Positions 1 through 12,400 of a stretch of 64,000 bases of DNA are shown here, piece by piece. The DNA is from Ypsolopha sequella. Lineage: Eukaryota; Arthropoda; Insecta; Lepidoptera; Ypsolophidae. Both the position numbers and the translations under genes were made by a program. The DNA lies in assembly GCA_934047225.1 (NCBI GenBank), contig OW204005.1, positions 22,018,396 through 22,082,395 of the forward strand, written 5' to 3'. The notes beneath the pieces were generated by a model, which had not been told where the DNA came from, searched no databases, and worked only from the letters and a program-made list of their open reading frames with translations. Numbering within the stretch: position 1 is the first letter of the stretch; each line of letters opens with the position of its first letter.

Positions 1-355
1 ACCTTTGTGTGTTTGTTTGAGGCGGAAGAACAATTTTGTTTTATGACTATTTTATGTTCGCCTCTGTTGAAGTAATGTAATTTTTTGATAAGGTTTAGTT
101 TTGTATTCAATTTTTTTTACTACTTTAGAGCGCATTCTTACACCTAGATTATTTTCTTATGCAACCATGATTCAAGGAATGCTTGAAGATAATGGGGCAT
201 TATTAAACATACATTATAAAAGATACAATAATTAGCTTTATTAACTTAACCTAAAGTAATCTAACCTCACGTTGAAATAGTGATATTTCACAAATTCTAA
301 TTATATAAATACTTGAGATGACACATTATGGGAAGATCTGAACTATGATTATAAT

Positions 356-384
356 ATAGATATATATATATATATATATATATC
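356..384. repeat. (TA)n microsatellite
   Basis: Uninterrupted TA run of about 24 bp with short AT-rich shoulders. Confidence 0.9.
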
Positions 385-487
385 TATAAAATATATAATT
401 ATGGTCAAACTAATCGGTCGTCGATTGTGGAGAAAACAAAAATTGCATTTGAAATTTTTAGGAAAATATCGTATTTTAACCCTGAAT

Positions 488-690
488 GAAACATACATAC
501 ATACATACACTCACGCCTGTCTCCCAGAGTGGTAGGCAGACTACAGATTTCCACATGCTACGATCCTGACACACCTCTTTCGCTCCTTCCACATCCATCA
601 ATCTAGTCATATAAGCTCTTCTATTCCGGGTACTTGACATTGCCCTTCTTCAATATCTCGCCAATTTGGTCAGCATACATCTTTATAGGG
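488..690 (-). mobile_element. RTE-like LINE 3' fragment
   Basis: A short CATA repeat, then ACTCACGCCTGTCTCCC...CTACGATCCTGACACACCTC. On the minus strand this is a decayed version of the [17 protein letters not shown] / SRWKS tail seen at 54355-54720. Stops and frameshifts present. Confidence 0.55.
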
Positions 691-696
691 CAGCTT

Positions 697-858
697 GGGG
701 CTCTACCGCGTAATTCTCATTTGTATCAACTTCAAGCAAATGCATGCGAAATTCAACGCGTGCAAAAGAGATGGCATGTTAGGCGGGCGTCGTCGCACGC
801 ACGTCAATTTTTAATCTCAAGTTGATGTTGATGAAAATACCCACTGGTCGAGCTTTGA
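697..858. mobile_element. Second copy of the GCTCTACCGCG MITE, right arm shortened
   Basis: Nearly identical to 3981-4146, but the right inverted end (GAGAATTACGCGGTAG) is missing between GATGAAAAT and ACCCACTGGTC. Confidence 0.75.
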
Positions 859-927
859 CTTGCGCACCGTAAATTTGTTTTAGTCACATCCTCTAGGGGC
901 GTCCATAAATTACGTGACGCTAATTAG

Positions 928-1270
928 GTGGTAGAGCTGATGCCGGGCTCGACTGTGGAGGTACCACCGTCTTACTTGGAGAACCCTTCGAAGTAATTCG
1001 GGGGAGAGTAAAAGAACAGCTCACAGGCAAAAAACCAGGAGGCCCACCATGCCTGGGACCGATGGATGGCGGTATATCCAGCCGGGCCTTATATGGAACA
1101 GACTGGTGACGGGCAGCGGCGTCACTGGTGCGAGGGTTCCGGCACCGCGCTCACCAACCCGCCTGCCCAGCGTGTGTGAGTATGGGCAATTCTTCCAGGA
1201 TGACCACCGGGAGTGGCAAAGTCCTGGAAAGGCTTATGTCCAGCAGTGGACGAACTAGGCTGATGGATGG
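928..1270 (+). mobile_element. SINE-like / LINE-tail repeat, copy 1
   Basis: Begins GGTGGTAGAGCTGATGCCGG, contains GGAGGCCCACCATGCCTGGG and GCCTGCCCAGCGTGTGTGAG, and ends in GTCCAGCAGTGGACGAAC plus a GATG tail. Further copies at 11366-11712, 14178-14330, 24536-24893 and 54761-55085. The small reading frames inside are not genes. Confidence 0.75.
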
Positions 1271-2149
1271 AATTAGGGGAGTGGGGGGTGGTAGTCCAGT
1301 GTCACTTTGGGTCACGAAGAGGGGTTTGAAGAAATGTCACGTGCTACTCGTGCTAGTGTTGATCCGTTGGAGGGGATAGGCAATGAGACTTCTCCCGTTG
1401 TTATACTTATTATGACAATGCAAGAGAGTTGCAATAGTCCATGGATGTATGAATTGTTAATCTTCCTTCTGATTTTTGCGTTCTAAGATTTATGTCCTTC
1501 TACATTTGTATAATAAATAATTCGTTGATAAATTTATTGGCCTTTCACTCATGATAAGTCACGTGAAATTACGGAGGTGGAGGGGGCGTTGAGGAGAATG
1601 TCACAAAAATGTCACTAGAGGGGGAGGGGGGTCAAAACTCAAACATGTAATCCGTTTACCGGCACCCATGGTACAGACTCTCCATGGTCTAGTCTGGGAG
1701 TCACTGAATGCTGCTTCAATGAGCGTTTTTCCTTGTGTCAAATTTAATGTTAAATAAGATTCCTAGATGGCACTGTCATATTCTTTAGCTACAGAATCAA
1801 AGACAAAATTTGCACAGATTCCAAACAAACCAAAAACCACTTTGACATTGATTGCTACGGAACATATTTTATCTATAGCGACATGGACACTGACATCTGG
1901 AGGAAAGTTAAGAACTAAGAAAAAAAAAACAACGAGAAAAACGCTCATTGTAAAACTGTTTATGTTAATAAAATATTTTGAATTTTTTTTTTTATATATT
2001 TTTTCATACGTAATTTATAGATGCCCCCTCTGTACATATTCAAACCACCGAAGCATTCCTTTTTCTATTCTAAAACATCTTCTTTGAGGCCGCAACGATT
2101 TAACCCTGAATTTGGCACATAACGTTTCGTGCCAAGAATCCTCCTTAAT
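1271..2149. other. AT-rich intergenic DNA
   Basis: No recognised gene or repeat. A plus-strand frame of 106 codons at 1767-2087 has low-complexity composition and no family resemblance. Confidence 0.5.
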
Positions 2150-2508
2150 CCTTAATAGAAGTTTATGCTACAAGGCCAAAAAGGAATAAATTACGAGGAC
2201 CGAGTAATTTATTGCTCTTACGCCCGTGTATCAATCATACTACGTTTTTCAATGCGTAGTGTGAGGAAATAAAACAAATATAATCTTGTGAACTTTAAAT
2301 TATGATTGGCTCAAAAGGACTGTATCCAGAGCCGTTAAACAGTGGGAAAAAAGTATAACATTTATGGTACACAGGAAAGGTTGCAGGTTAGCCAACTTCT
2401 CGTAAATAAATAAAAAAAATAATAATAAAGCCCTAGGGCAAAATAATCGACTTTCTGTTCGGTTTTGATGCATAAAAAGTGGGCCTTTACGAGCACTTGC
2501 ATTAAAAA
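2150..2508 (+). mobile_element. CCCTAGGGC MITE, copy a
   Basis: Runs from GTTTATGCTACAAGGCC to GGGCCTTTACGAGCACTTGC and includes AGCCCTAGGGCAAAATAATC. Related copies at 8368, 21413, 32649, 48238 and 53961. Confidence 0.8.
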
Positions 2509-2726
2509 ATGGTACGGAACCATCAGGGCGCGAGTCCTACTCGCACTTGAATTTTTTTTTATCATTAATGATATTAAAATTTTAATTAAATGCAGAATTT
2601 TAGTCTTTGGAACGTAGATAATGAAAAACAATTACGTTTTAAACTTTTTGTACCTCTCTGTTTATTGTGAAACAAGAGCTCATGTATGGGAGTTGGTCCA
2701 AGCGCCGTTAATATTAAGATGTATCA

Positions 2727-3197
2727 TAATGTAGTTCTCAAGCAAGCAGAACCCCATCAAAATAATAAAAAAAAATGTATTCATTAACATTTTTATGTTT
2801 GCAAAATCTTTCGTCGGCGTTCCGTGTTAATTACAAGAACTGAGGTTGTAAAACATAATTAGTCATATCTCGAAATCTCTCGGATATACAACGTGTAACA
2901 GAAAGGTGTAACCATATATTAGTTGAAGAGCTCATTCAGTCAATGGTATAGAACAACTTTTACTATGGAGCCAACCCTGTAATCTCAAAAAAAAAATCTG
3001 TCTTTCCATACATTTCGGCCGAGCGGCATTGCATTTTTCTATGAAGTTGTCTATTTTTTTTTCGAGATACAGGGTTTGTTCCATAGTAAAAGTTGTTCTA
3101 TACCATTGACTGAATAAGCTCTTCAAATATGGTTACACCTTTCTGTTACACGTTGTATTTTGATGTGGTTCTGCTTGCTTGAGGACTACATTATGTA
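2727..3197. mobile_element. Nested palindromic MITE
   Basis: Inner arms 2886-2984 and 3067-3160 (ACAACGTGTAACAGAAAGGT / ACCTTTCTGTTACACGTTGT). Outer arms 2727-2765 and 3158-3197 (AAGCAAGCAGAACC against GGTTCTGCTTGCTT). The left side has an extra 2766-2885 segment that breaks the symmetry. Confidence 0.7.
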
Positions 3198-3228
3198 CTT
3201 TCATTTAACATATGTCTTGATCTTGGCG

Positions 3229-3330
3229 GCGCTTGGCCCACTTGGCCCACTTGGCCCACTTGGCCCACTTGGCCCACAATTTGCCCACTGTCATTTGCCC
3301 ACTGTCATTTCGGCAAAAGGGGATTATTTG
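3229..3330. repeat. Short tandem repeats (CTTGGCCCA)n and a GCCCACTGTCATTT duplication
   Basis: Five 9-bp units of CTTGGCCCA-type sequence at 3229-3278, followed by two copies of TTTGCCCACTGTCA. This also yields a GPLGPLGPL peptide on the plus strand that is not a gene. Confidence 0.85.
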
Positions 3331-3980
3331 TATTTTGTGTCGTTTTTGAACTTTAAAGGGTGAAGTTTAATATTATTAAAACTCGCGTGAGCTGACGTGT
3401 GATTCACGTGTGATTGTTGTTGACAAGACAAGACAAAAGACAAAAATTATTTTGACTATATGCCAACCGTTTCATCGATACTATTTCGGCATTATCAAGG
3501 CGAGTGTTGTTCTCGTCGTTCGGAGCATACCGTTTACAGGAAGCCCACACACACGGATTATTACCTAAAAACAGATTCCCACCACCACCCTACTCATCTT
3601 GCGTCAGTGCCTCGCACTTTTATAAATCGAACGTTGCGGTTGTGACCCACAATATGTGGATGTTGAATTGACCCACTTAACACATGTACTGTAAGCCAAT
3701 GGGTATAATCATTGATTGATCATCGATCATTGATCTAACTGCGAAAATCATATATATTGGAAGGACCAGTTCTTACAAGAGTGAGAGCGCCAACTGCCAA
3801 TAAACTGCCTTGCAGTTAGGCGGTGCATTTGAAATTGCTATTTCTGTTATGTTTTTTATCCTGAATAAACGTTTGAAATTGAGATTGAACCCTAAAAACC
3901 TTATGGCAAATAATTCCATTTGCAGTCCTATAAAGGACCAACTTAATTTACACCAATTTACACAATCCGAATGCTAAACT

Positions 3981-4146
3981 GGGGCTCTACCGCGTAATTC
4001 TCATTTGTATCAACTTCAAGCAAATGCATGCGAAATTCAACGCGTGCAAAAGAGATGGCATGTTAGGCGGGCGTCGTCGCACGCACGACAAATTTCAATC
4101 TCAAGTTGATGTTGATGAAAATGAGAATTACGCGGTAGACCCACTG
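3981..4146. mobile_element. MITE with GCTCTACCGCGTAATTCTCA inverted ends
   Basis: GCTCTACCGCGTAATTCTCA at 3984 is mirrored by TGAGAATTACGCGGTAGAC near 4141. A second inverted pair (TATCAACTTCAAG / TCAAGTTGATGTTGAT) lies inside. The core is CpG-rich (GGCGGGCGTCGTCGCACGCACG). Confidence 0.75.
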
Positions 4147-4149
4147 GTC

Positions 4150-5360
4150 TTAACTTGACAATTACGATCTATTAAACTCTTATTTATCTAAAGGTTCTAA
4201 TTAAATTGGACTTTGATAACTTCCGAAATAATTAAACATTTGTAATTTTCAGATTTTTTCCTATGTTTGTGCTTTAAGACCTACCTGTAAACGAAATTCC
4301 AAGTTTCTAACAACTAGAAGTGCCCCATAGGTTTGCATGGTGATCAAGTTGTTTATTTATAATTTAAACCCGTTATTGGCATATTTATCTTTAAAACTGT
4401 GTAATTTGTATATTTCCCGTGCTCTTTGTTGTGAGTTTAATAAACATAATTTGAATTTGAAATTTGTATGAAATTGATTATGCAAAGTGCAACAACTTTT
4501 TTTTCGCGTCTAGTTTGATTTTTTTTCAGCGCAATGGGGCCGTACAGGCTTGTGTATTTCTTTATTTCTTCTGTATGTCATATTTTTGATATGTTTTGAA
4601 AATGATTTTGTGTTCTTTAGAAAACGCGTGGCTAAACCAGCATAAAATACATTAAATTTGAAAGGAAAAATTAAAAATTCAAATACATAAATCAGGTAGT
4701 AGAAAAAGTATCATTCGCAACGAGTAAAAATGGGTTTTCTTACCATCAGAATGAAAGCTTTCGACGTTCGCCTTCGGCTCACGTCGAAACTAGCTTCATT
4801 CCTCGGGTAAGAAAATCCGCCATTTTATACTCTTCACGAAATATACTATTTCATCTCATCTATTCGAAGAGGCAAAGGGTTCCTCGATAAGTGCGAGTAG
4901 AATGGGTCATTCCAGCTAACTTAATAACAGTGACGAAATGACTTTTAAATTTGGAACACTATTTAATTTAAAAGTTTGAACGCAATTCGCTTCGATAAAG
5001 TCCTGACCGGTAATAAAATAAAACCACTACTAAAAGCATCTCTTATTTATTTTTATCATACAGAGGGGGATGAAAAGTAGAGTGTGCCACACGGTACCAA
5101 AATTATTTAACCTCGGGCGACGTACTTTGAATCCCTCGCTACGCTTAGGCTTCTACTTTAGAATCCTTCGCTTCGCTATCGCCCTGAATGAATTATTTTG
5201 GTCCCTTGTTACACAATCTACTATTTTCTCTCTGGGCCGATGAACAAAATAATGTCGTTGCCCTGGGCGCTATTTTCTTTAGTTCTAAGTCCTAAATCTA
5301 GTTGAGGATGGGATTGTTGTCTGGTATAGTGTTACATTCAAGGATTTATTTACATTAGCT
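4150..5360. other. IFT52 3' flank without genes; MITE pieces
   Basis: Hairpin-rich repeat pieces, e.g. GGGTTTTCTTACC (4732) against GGTAAGAAAATCC (4803) and CTTTCGACG / CGTCGAAA. A TCGCTACGCTTAGG / CTTCGCTTCGC stretch occurs at 5140-5185. No exon seen. Confidence 0.5.
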
Positions 5361-6118
5361 CTTGAACACTTATACGTTCCTAGTCCCTCCTTCTTCTTCT
5401 TTTCGTGTCAATGGCTCCTTTACAAAATCCTGGACCAGTACGCAGCCACATCCATAGCATTTGCCGAGGCCTTCCATTTGCCGAGGCCTTTCCTTCCTTC
5501 CATCCCACGTACAGGTGTACAGGGCATGCTGGGCACGTGAGCAAATGAGGCATGTTCTGTGAAGGAGCACCGCACTCGCACAGGATGTGGGATGCGTTTA
5601 TCATGCCCCATCTGCTGAGGGTCTCTGTACAGCGCCCAACCTGCGCTCGAAGTCGGTTGAGAGACTTCCACGTTGGCCACGGCAGCTTATTTCCTACAGG
5701 GAGAAATTCTTTCGGGGTGGTAAAGTTATCCGGAGGTGCGTGTTTTCCTTACCACAGTTCGAGTCTTAATTCGGAAGGGGTGGATGACAGGGGTCTCGTG
5801 CAGCGCAAAAAACTTTTACGGTTTTTAAGACGAGCTGCAGGCATTTTATGTTCATGCAGGGGATGTCTGTTGTCGCTTTCTTGTTTTTGCAGTTCAACAG
5901 CGCAGGCGACCTCTCTCCGGACGGCTGGAGGAGCTATTCCAGCTAGCGGGTACAGCTTATTTAGAGGGGTTGGTTTGACGCAGCGTGTTATGATTCGACA
6001 TGTATCGTTTAGGGCCGTGTCAACTGCCTTAGCATGAGTCCCTCCCTAAACGCTATATATGGCCATCTGCACTGCAATCTAGTTTACCCATATTTGCTTG
6101 CCGTCTGGGGTTGTGTCA
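5361..6118 (-). pseudogene. Second decayed copy of the IFT52 last exon (copy 3), split by a LINE
   Basis: The right part (6046-6118) reads PADDTTPDGKQIWVN on the minus strand and then a stop. The left part (5361-5390) keeps the 3' flank of the exon ('cttgaacacttatacgttcc' then 'tagtccctcc'). A LINE fragment sits between them at 5391-6036. Taking out the LINE and one target duplication gives a continuous exon-9-like stretch. Confidence 0.65.
5391..6036 (-). mobile_element. 5'-truncated CR1/Jockey-type LINE fragment with 9-bp target duplication
   Basis: The minus strand reads NDTCRIITRCVKPTPLNKLY, then LAGIAPPAVRREVACAVE, HPLHEHKMPAARLKNR and, after a frame break, ILCECGAPSQNMPHLLTCPA with YWSRIL. 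This is the C-terminal tail after the reverse transcriptase of a non-LTR retrotransposon, ending in a CCHC-like knuckle. The 3' end has a GAA-type tail (5391-5405 on the plus strand). Flanking repeats AGTCCCTCC at 5382-5390 and 6037-6045 are the target-site duplication. Frameshifts make it non-functional. Confidence 0.8.
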
Positions 6119-6262
6119 TCTGCAGGTATTTCTTCAAAAGTCTTAATCTTGAACATTTATGACATCCTAGTCCCTTGGCACTATCTTCTTATAAGTGACC
6201 AGCTGAACCTCAGCTGATTTAGGATCAGCTTGCCAGCTGGGGTCATGTTATTTGATTTTCTC
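6119..6262 (-). pseudogene. Decayed tandem copy of the IFT52 last exon (copy 2)
   Basis: Reading the minus strand gives MTPAGKLILNQL, followed by frame-disrupted bases that still match the LAVQLATYKK part and the stop context. On the plus strand it shares 'catttatga.atcctagtccct.ggc.ctat.ttcttataagtg.ccagctg' with the true exon at about 80% by eye. It lies directly 3' of the real stop codon, so it is a local tandem duplication and not a retrocopy. Confidence 0.75.
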
Positions 6263-6301
6263 AAGAAGTAGAGTACGTTATTCTTAAACATTTATGAGAT
6301 C

Positions 6302-6477
6302 CTAGTCCCTCGGCGCTATTTTCTTATAAGTGGCCAGCTGCACAGCTAGCTGGTTAAGGATCTGTTTCCCTGCCGGGGTCGTGTCATCAGCAGGTAAGGC
6401 TCGTGACAGTCGGAGTACACGACCACATTCTCTCACGAAGTACTCCAGCTCAGCTTCGGTCTGACGGGACATGTCGC
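6302..6477 (-). CDS. IFT52: IFT52 coding exon 9 (last, with stop)
   Basis: Acceptor AATTGCAG| at 6479-6478; stop TAG at 6304-6302. Encodes TEAELEYFVRECGRVLRL, then LPADDTTPAGKQILNQLAVQ and LATYKKIAPRD. This corresponds to the family's C-terminal DLEFYVRKCGDILGV, which contacts IFT46. Partial copies of this exon follow downstream. Confidence 0.9.
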
Positions 6478-9400
6478 CTGCAATTAAAAAGTCTGTTAGG
6501 TGTACGCGGTCGACATGTGCGGCTTCAGTAATTGGGTTTTGTTTAAAATGTCGTTTCTGTACTTTCTACCTTTCCAACGCAATCGGCTCACTAGTTTTTG
6601 ACACAGCCAGAAACTGACCGAGTCTTCGTTAAGAAACCCTTGGGTCCGTTATGTGTATGCCATACATGTACACAGACGCTTTTTATAATACTGTAACCCT
6701 ATTATATATACATGCGAAAGTGTATTTGTTGGTTTGTCCTCCTTTCACGCAGCAACAGAGCAACGGATCGACGTGATTTTTTGCATAGAGATAGTTTATG
6801 GACCGGATAGTGACATAGGCTACTTTTTATCTTGGTACAAACTAAAACAGCGCGGGCAAAGCGGTGGGCAAAAGCTAGTAAACAAAGTGAGGCAACAAAA
6901 TGGTGACGAAATCAGAATGTCTTTATTTTCTCTTGTCCAAAAAATTCTTGTCCCCTAGGCCCAATATTTATCTTTACGATATGAATCCCTGAAAGGTGTT
7001 TTTACGAGTGTAGATTGTGAAAAAAGTCACAGCACACACTCACCCACGTTTCACCGAAGATTATTACGTCCCAGCATGATGGGTGGTGAAGTATCGCCGT
7101 ACTTCGTGCACTTAGGGACCCATAACTTAACGTGCCTTATGATCTTATGAAGCATCCAGACCTAACACAAATGTGCCCATACGGCCCCCGTGACCTCCAG
7201 ATTAGTGCTCGAAATTAGCCTCAGCCACACGCTCGACCTGTAGCGAGGGAAATGGTGAGGGACATCTCACGCCGTTTGCGTTGCCCACTGCTCCCGTTTT
7301 TGACAGTTTTTTGTGCGTTTTGAGGGCTGGCAATGTGACGACAAGTAGCCGACCACACGCATGTGCACTACGCGCACGCTGTACGCATCAAACGCTCATT
7401 TACGGTTGATTTTTGCAGGTATGCCACCGCATGAATTGCGTGCGGCGCATGGCAAAGCGAAGAGTGTAGTGATGAGTGAGGCGAGTGGAGCAGTGTGTGG
7501 CTGGGTAGGGCAACAGCATCACGGTAACGAGCAGCAGCGCGAAGAGCAACGTTTGGCTGAGGGGACACGTTCAAACCACTAGACTCAAACCTTGAACAGC
7601 CCCTGTAAGTACCTTGACCCATCCTTGTATTGGCAGGCTGGAGACACTTATTGGCTAATCGAGCCAGCTGTGACCGCTCCGAGCTGAACGCTTCGTCCAG
7701 GTCAAATAGCTCCAGGGGAGGCGGGGGCGGTTCCCGGAACGTTGGCGGGAACACCTGAACGTACAAAGAGAACCCGGGGCTATATTGAGCGATTTGCATT
7801 TGAACTCAGTGACAGCAGGGGGACGTTTCTGGAAGAACCCACCACGAACTTGAATAAATGAGGATTATATTTTGCAGTAGCTTTTGGCCGCGGCTAGGTG
7901 CGCGTGGACCTTCTAATAAGAGGGTCAGTGTGTGTAGCGCCATTTAGTTTTTCATACAAATGAACCAATTAACACATTTTAGAGATATCGTGATGTAGAT
8001 ACACGTGACGCCATCTAGTATTTTTTTTCCAAATTTTATGATTTATGCGCCTTCTGCAATTTATTGAATAGAAATTTGTATATTTTTTGTCCTGGGTGTA
8101 CGTTGAAAAACAGCGCTGTTAGTTTTTTAATCTAGCAGCACAGCTGAGCGTGCCACCTGTTGCCAAAAAGAACAAAGAATATTTAATCGACATTGTATTT
8201 CTTTTAAGTTTGTTTATTTTAAATTTAGTTCGTAAGTTTGTCTTTTAATTATTTATATGTCTTCATTGTAACACTTTTTTTTTTTTTTGGCAATAAATCT
8301 GTTTTCTTTCTTTCTTTCTTTCTAGTAGGGAAAGAAAGAACTATAATGATAAGTAGGCATATTTTCATAGTAGTTTATGCTACAAGGGCTAAAAAGGAAT
8401 AAATTACAAGGACGATGAACTTTAAATTATAATTGGCTCAAAAGGACTGTATCCAGAGCCGTTAAACAGTAAGAAAAAAGTATAAAATTTATGGTACACA
8501 GGAAAGGTTGCAGGTTAGCCAACCATTGTAAATAAATTTAAAAAAAATAATAATAAAGCCCTAGGGCAAAATAATCGACTTTCTGTTCGGTTTTGATGCA
8601 TAAAAAGTGGGCCTTTACGAGCACTTGCATTGAATTTTTTTTTAACTATATTTAAGTCCAAGGAATTGCAACTTACAGCGAGTTGAAGAAGTGGTAGAGG
8701 TGTTTCAAACTGTGGAGCGATCAATCTTAATGGCTCGTGCTTTACTCCTAGCGCGTCATACAATCCTAGTACTTCTGGTACTGAAATTTAATATAATCGT
8801 TTAAAAAATAAACATAGATCGAGGTTTTAAACATTAAACGAAATAAAAAACGCGCTCACCAAGTTGAAGCTAGAAGGTTGTTAGACGGTATGGCGTGCTT
8901 ACATAACCAAAGAATTTATTCTAAGAAAATGACAACCCTCGTCAAAAGAGGTAATCCACTTAGAGCACCTGTCCGAAGAGCACCTGCGCGAATAGCACCT
9001 AGCCTAGTCCACGAAGAGCACCCAGATAAACCCGGGTGCTCTTCGTGGATTAAAATTTATTTTTACATTTTTGTCCACGAAGAGCACCTATGACTCAGCA
9101 GCCTTTTTCTGGGATGTATTTGTTATACAGGACGTTATTAAATGAAAGGGGTGGTGCCTTGGGTTTCCAATTCTTTTGTTCTCTAGAAAATCAAAACTCC
9201 ATACATTAATTCTTCCAGTTTCCAAGAAATATTTTATTTATGAAATTGATTTCCTTTTAGTTTCCAAAAATTTTGTTGGTACAGTCGACAGCGGGAGCAA
9301 GTGATTATTAATTTATTTAATGTATTACTTATCTAATGTGTTCCTTTTTAATTAATATAATTGTATTTAGATCTATCCCGCAGTTATTATTTATAGAAAA

Positions 9401-12400
9401 TAGACGTCTTTATTACTATAACGCTTTCATTTACTATATTGTTACACATGCACGATGTGTTTTAGTGGTTTAATCATTAAATTGACTTGCGATAATTGGG
9501 AATAAACTACTCACAAACTTTTTTACAAACATCACAAACATTTTAGTGTTTTTTAACGATATCTTTCATTTATTAACGTCCTGTATAAGAAGTAGGTTGC
9601 TGAGTCATAGGTGCTCTTCGTGGACCAAAATGTAAAAATAAATTTTAATCCACGAAGAGCACCCGGGTTCACCTAGGTGCTCTTCGTGGACTAGGCTAGG
9701 TGCTATTCGCGCAGGTGCTCTTCGGACAGGTGCTCTGAGTGGATTACCTCCGTCAAAATATATAATGTAGAATGTTTAAAATGTCAATGTAAAATTTATA
9801 TAATGTAATATAATAACTAATAAAACAACTATAACAATAATTATAATATAAAATTACTTTTTAATAATAAAATTTACCAATAAATGAGTATTTCAGTATA
9901 GTACTCGTAATAGAAAAAGAACTACTTGTAAAAAGTGTTCAGTAGGGATCAAGATTAAAAGTAATCAAAGCTGGAAGGGAATACTCGGGGCAGAGAATAT
10001 AAAGTATTACTCGGGGAGACCTGTATGTATGCGATCGAAACAGGAGATGAGTTATTTATTTACTACGTAATTGTTATTAAATAGCAGTGAATTGAATAAT
10101 CTGAACAAGTGTAGGAAAATAATAAATAATAATTAGCAGCCTGATCAAAACGCAAGAGAATGACCATCTACTCACAAGCGGCCAGGTTCAACGAGAACAG
10201 CTGCCACTTGAAGAGCGCGTGAGGATGTAGACCGGTGAGGCGCGGCGGTGGTGCACTGGCGGGCTGTGGCAGTAGAATCTTGCTGAGGAACATGGTATCG
10301 CCCAATGTACGGTACTCGTTGATCTAGGGAAGACATGAAGACATGACATCTTGTCAATATCGAGTGTAAACCTTTTTAATACAGAGTTCGTTCATCTTCT
10401 TTTAATGAAACTCAGTTGTGGGCGTGGCCAAATGTTATGCTGTTTCATTTCGTTTTAACGTGCACGCTCTATGAATCTTGCGAGGACAATACAATCGTGC
10501 CGATTTCGCCGCGGGAAAACTTGTTTCGGGAGAAACCTGATTTTGGCAAGACTGTAGGCGTTTTCAAACATTATTTTTTGTTATTACAGATAACATTTTC
10601 GATGTTTTTGATTTAATCTCAAACAATAAAAGCACATTCGGCTACACTTTTGGTAAAAAACCGTTAAATTTACTTATTTTAGGGGATTGTTGTTAAGATA
10701 ATACTCAAATTTCACGATTTTAAGTTCGAATTATACATAGATCTAGATACTGTTAATGGACTCAACCCAAAATATTATAATAACATGCCACAGATACTCC
10801 ACAATGTGGTGACAGCGTTTGTATGGAGGTTTGGGTGTGATGACGTCTCTTAAGCACGCCTCTTTTCCAGACGGGGAGGCATATATATTTAATCCTGGCA
10901 CATTTTTTCGCTTAATTTACATTCATCAAATTGAGTTATACACGTGTTTCCATTTCGGAAGCCTCGTTAATTACCTTAACCTTTCTTCTCCGGCAAGCTT
11001 CAACGCTTCTTATTTTTTTCATCATTCTAATCATCATCTAATGACCTTTAACTGAGATACAACTACGGATTACTCCAAATACGCGTGGCATACGTTGGAA
11101 TATTAGACCAAAACCAAAGCAATTGACCAATCCTTTTTTGCTTCGGCCGTGGTTTGTCACCATCCTCATGAAAAAACCGTACCGGGTTAATCGAGGGAGT
11201 GGCTGCAGGTTGTTGCGTAATATCACCCATTTTTCCGTTACCGTTTCCGTTACCGTTTCCGTTACCGTTTCCGTAGATAGACCTTTCTGGGCGAGGGTCT
11301 CTCATTCTAGGTCTCTTCTACGCTTTCCATTAGGCGCGGTACTGGCCTAGTGCTCATTCATCCATTCATCCCTGCCTAGTTCGTCCACTACTGGACATAA
11401 GGACTTTGCCACTCCCGGCGGTCATCCTGGAAGAATTGCCCATACTCACACACGCTGGGCAGGCGGGTTGTTGAGCGCGGTGCCGGAACCCTCGCACCAG
11501 TGACGCCGCTGCCCATCACCAGTCTATTCCATATAAGGCCCGGTTATTAGGGATGGATATACCGCCATCCATCGGTCCCAGGCATGGTGGGCCTCCTGGT
11601 TTTTTGCTTGTGAGCTGTCCTCTTACTCTCTCCCGAATTACTTCGAGGGGGTCTCCAAGTAAGATGGTGGTACCTCCACAGTCGAGCCCGGCATCAGCTC
11701 TACCACCTGATAGATGTGCTCAACTTTTTTATCTATCATTACAGGATAACCTAATGCGATAGAATGCGATCTTTCAACATGAACTTATTTATAAATTATA
11801 CATTTATACACTATTATAATTATAACACACAATGTACATAGCTGTCTTTGTGAAATCACTCAGAGCACAACAGAAAGGATCGATCAATTCCTCGATGAGA
11901 TTGAACGTTAGTGTGAAGCGCGCGCGACAGTGGTGCCTCGGACAGCAGGCTGGTCCCGGAGCGTGGCAACCGCAGAAGCGGCGGCCACCGGCGGCGCTCC
12001 ACGTATTTATCCGGCACACACATGATAACCTCCCCCAATATTACCTTATTTATATAACTTATTTATATTGGGTATCCCTTGTCGAGGACTCACATCTGGG
12101 TCCTCCACGTCTACTGGATGTAAGTGCAGGTCGGAGACCCCGCCTAAATAGTTGAACACCAGCTCTCGGATCAGGTCGTTGCATTCACTTTCGAGGTACT
12201 GGTCCGCGAAGAAGTGCCCAGAACCTATCACAAAGAGTTTACCTGGAAGAAAAAGTTATATTATTACAGATGTCGACAGAAAACTAAGCTTCAGCTTGTG
12301 TCTTTTTGCAGTGCAACTAAAAAACAGCTATGTGATGCAGCTGAAAGGTGAAGGTGATTTATAGGTAAAGAACGAATACACAAAATTTTCGGTGACGCCG

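Noticed and set aside
5262..5290. A further possible copy of the IFT52 last exon (GGGCGCTATTTTCTT).
   Set aside because: The match is short, and the stretch looks like the end of a hairpin MITE that fills 5060-5280.
5552..6037. 161-codon open frame on the plus strand.
   Set aside because: It is the antisense of a LINE fragment that has clear homology on the minus strand.
10172..10357. Reading the IFT52 exon 6 region in other frames to find a better family match.
   Set aside because: The alternative frames contain stops or break phase with exons 5 and 7; the phase-0 reading is the only consistent one.
11063..11305. NGNGNGNG peptide on the minus strand.
   Set aside because: Translation of a 12-bp microsatellite with no gene context.
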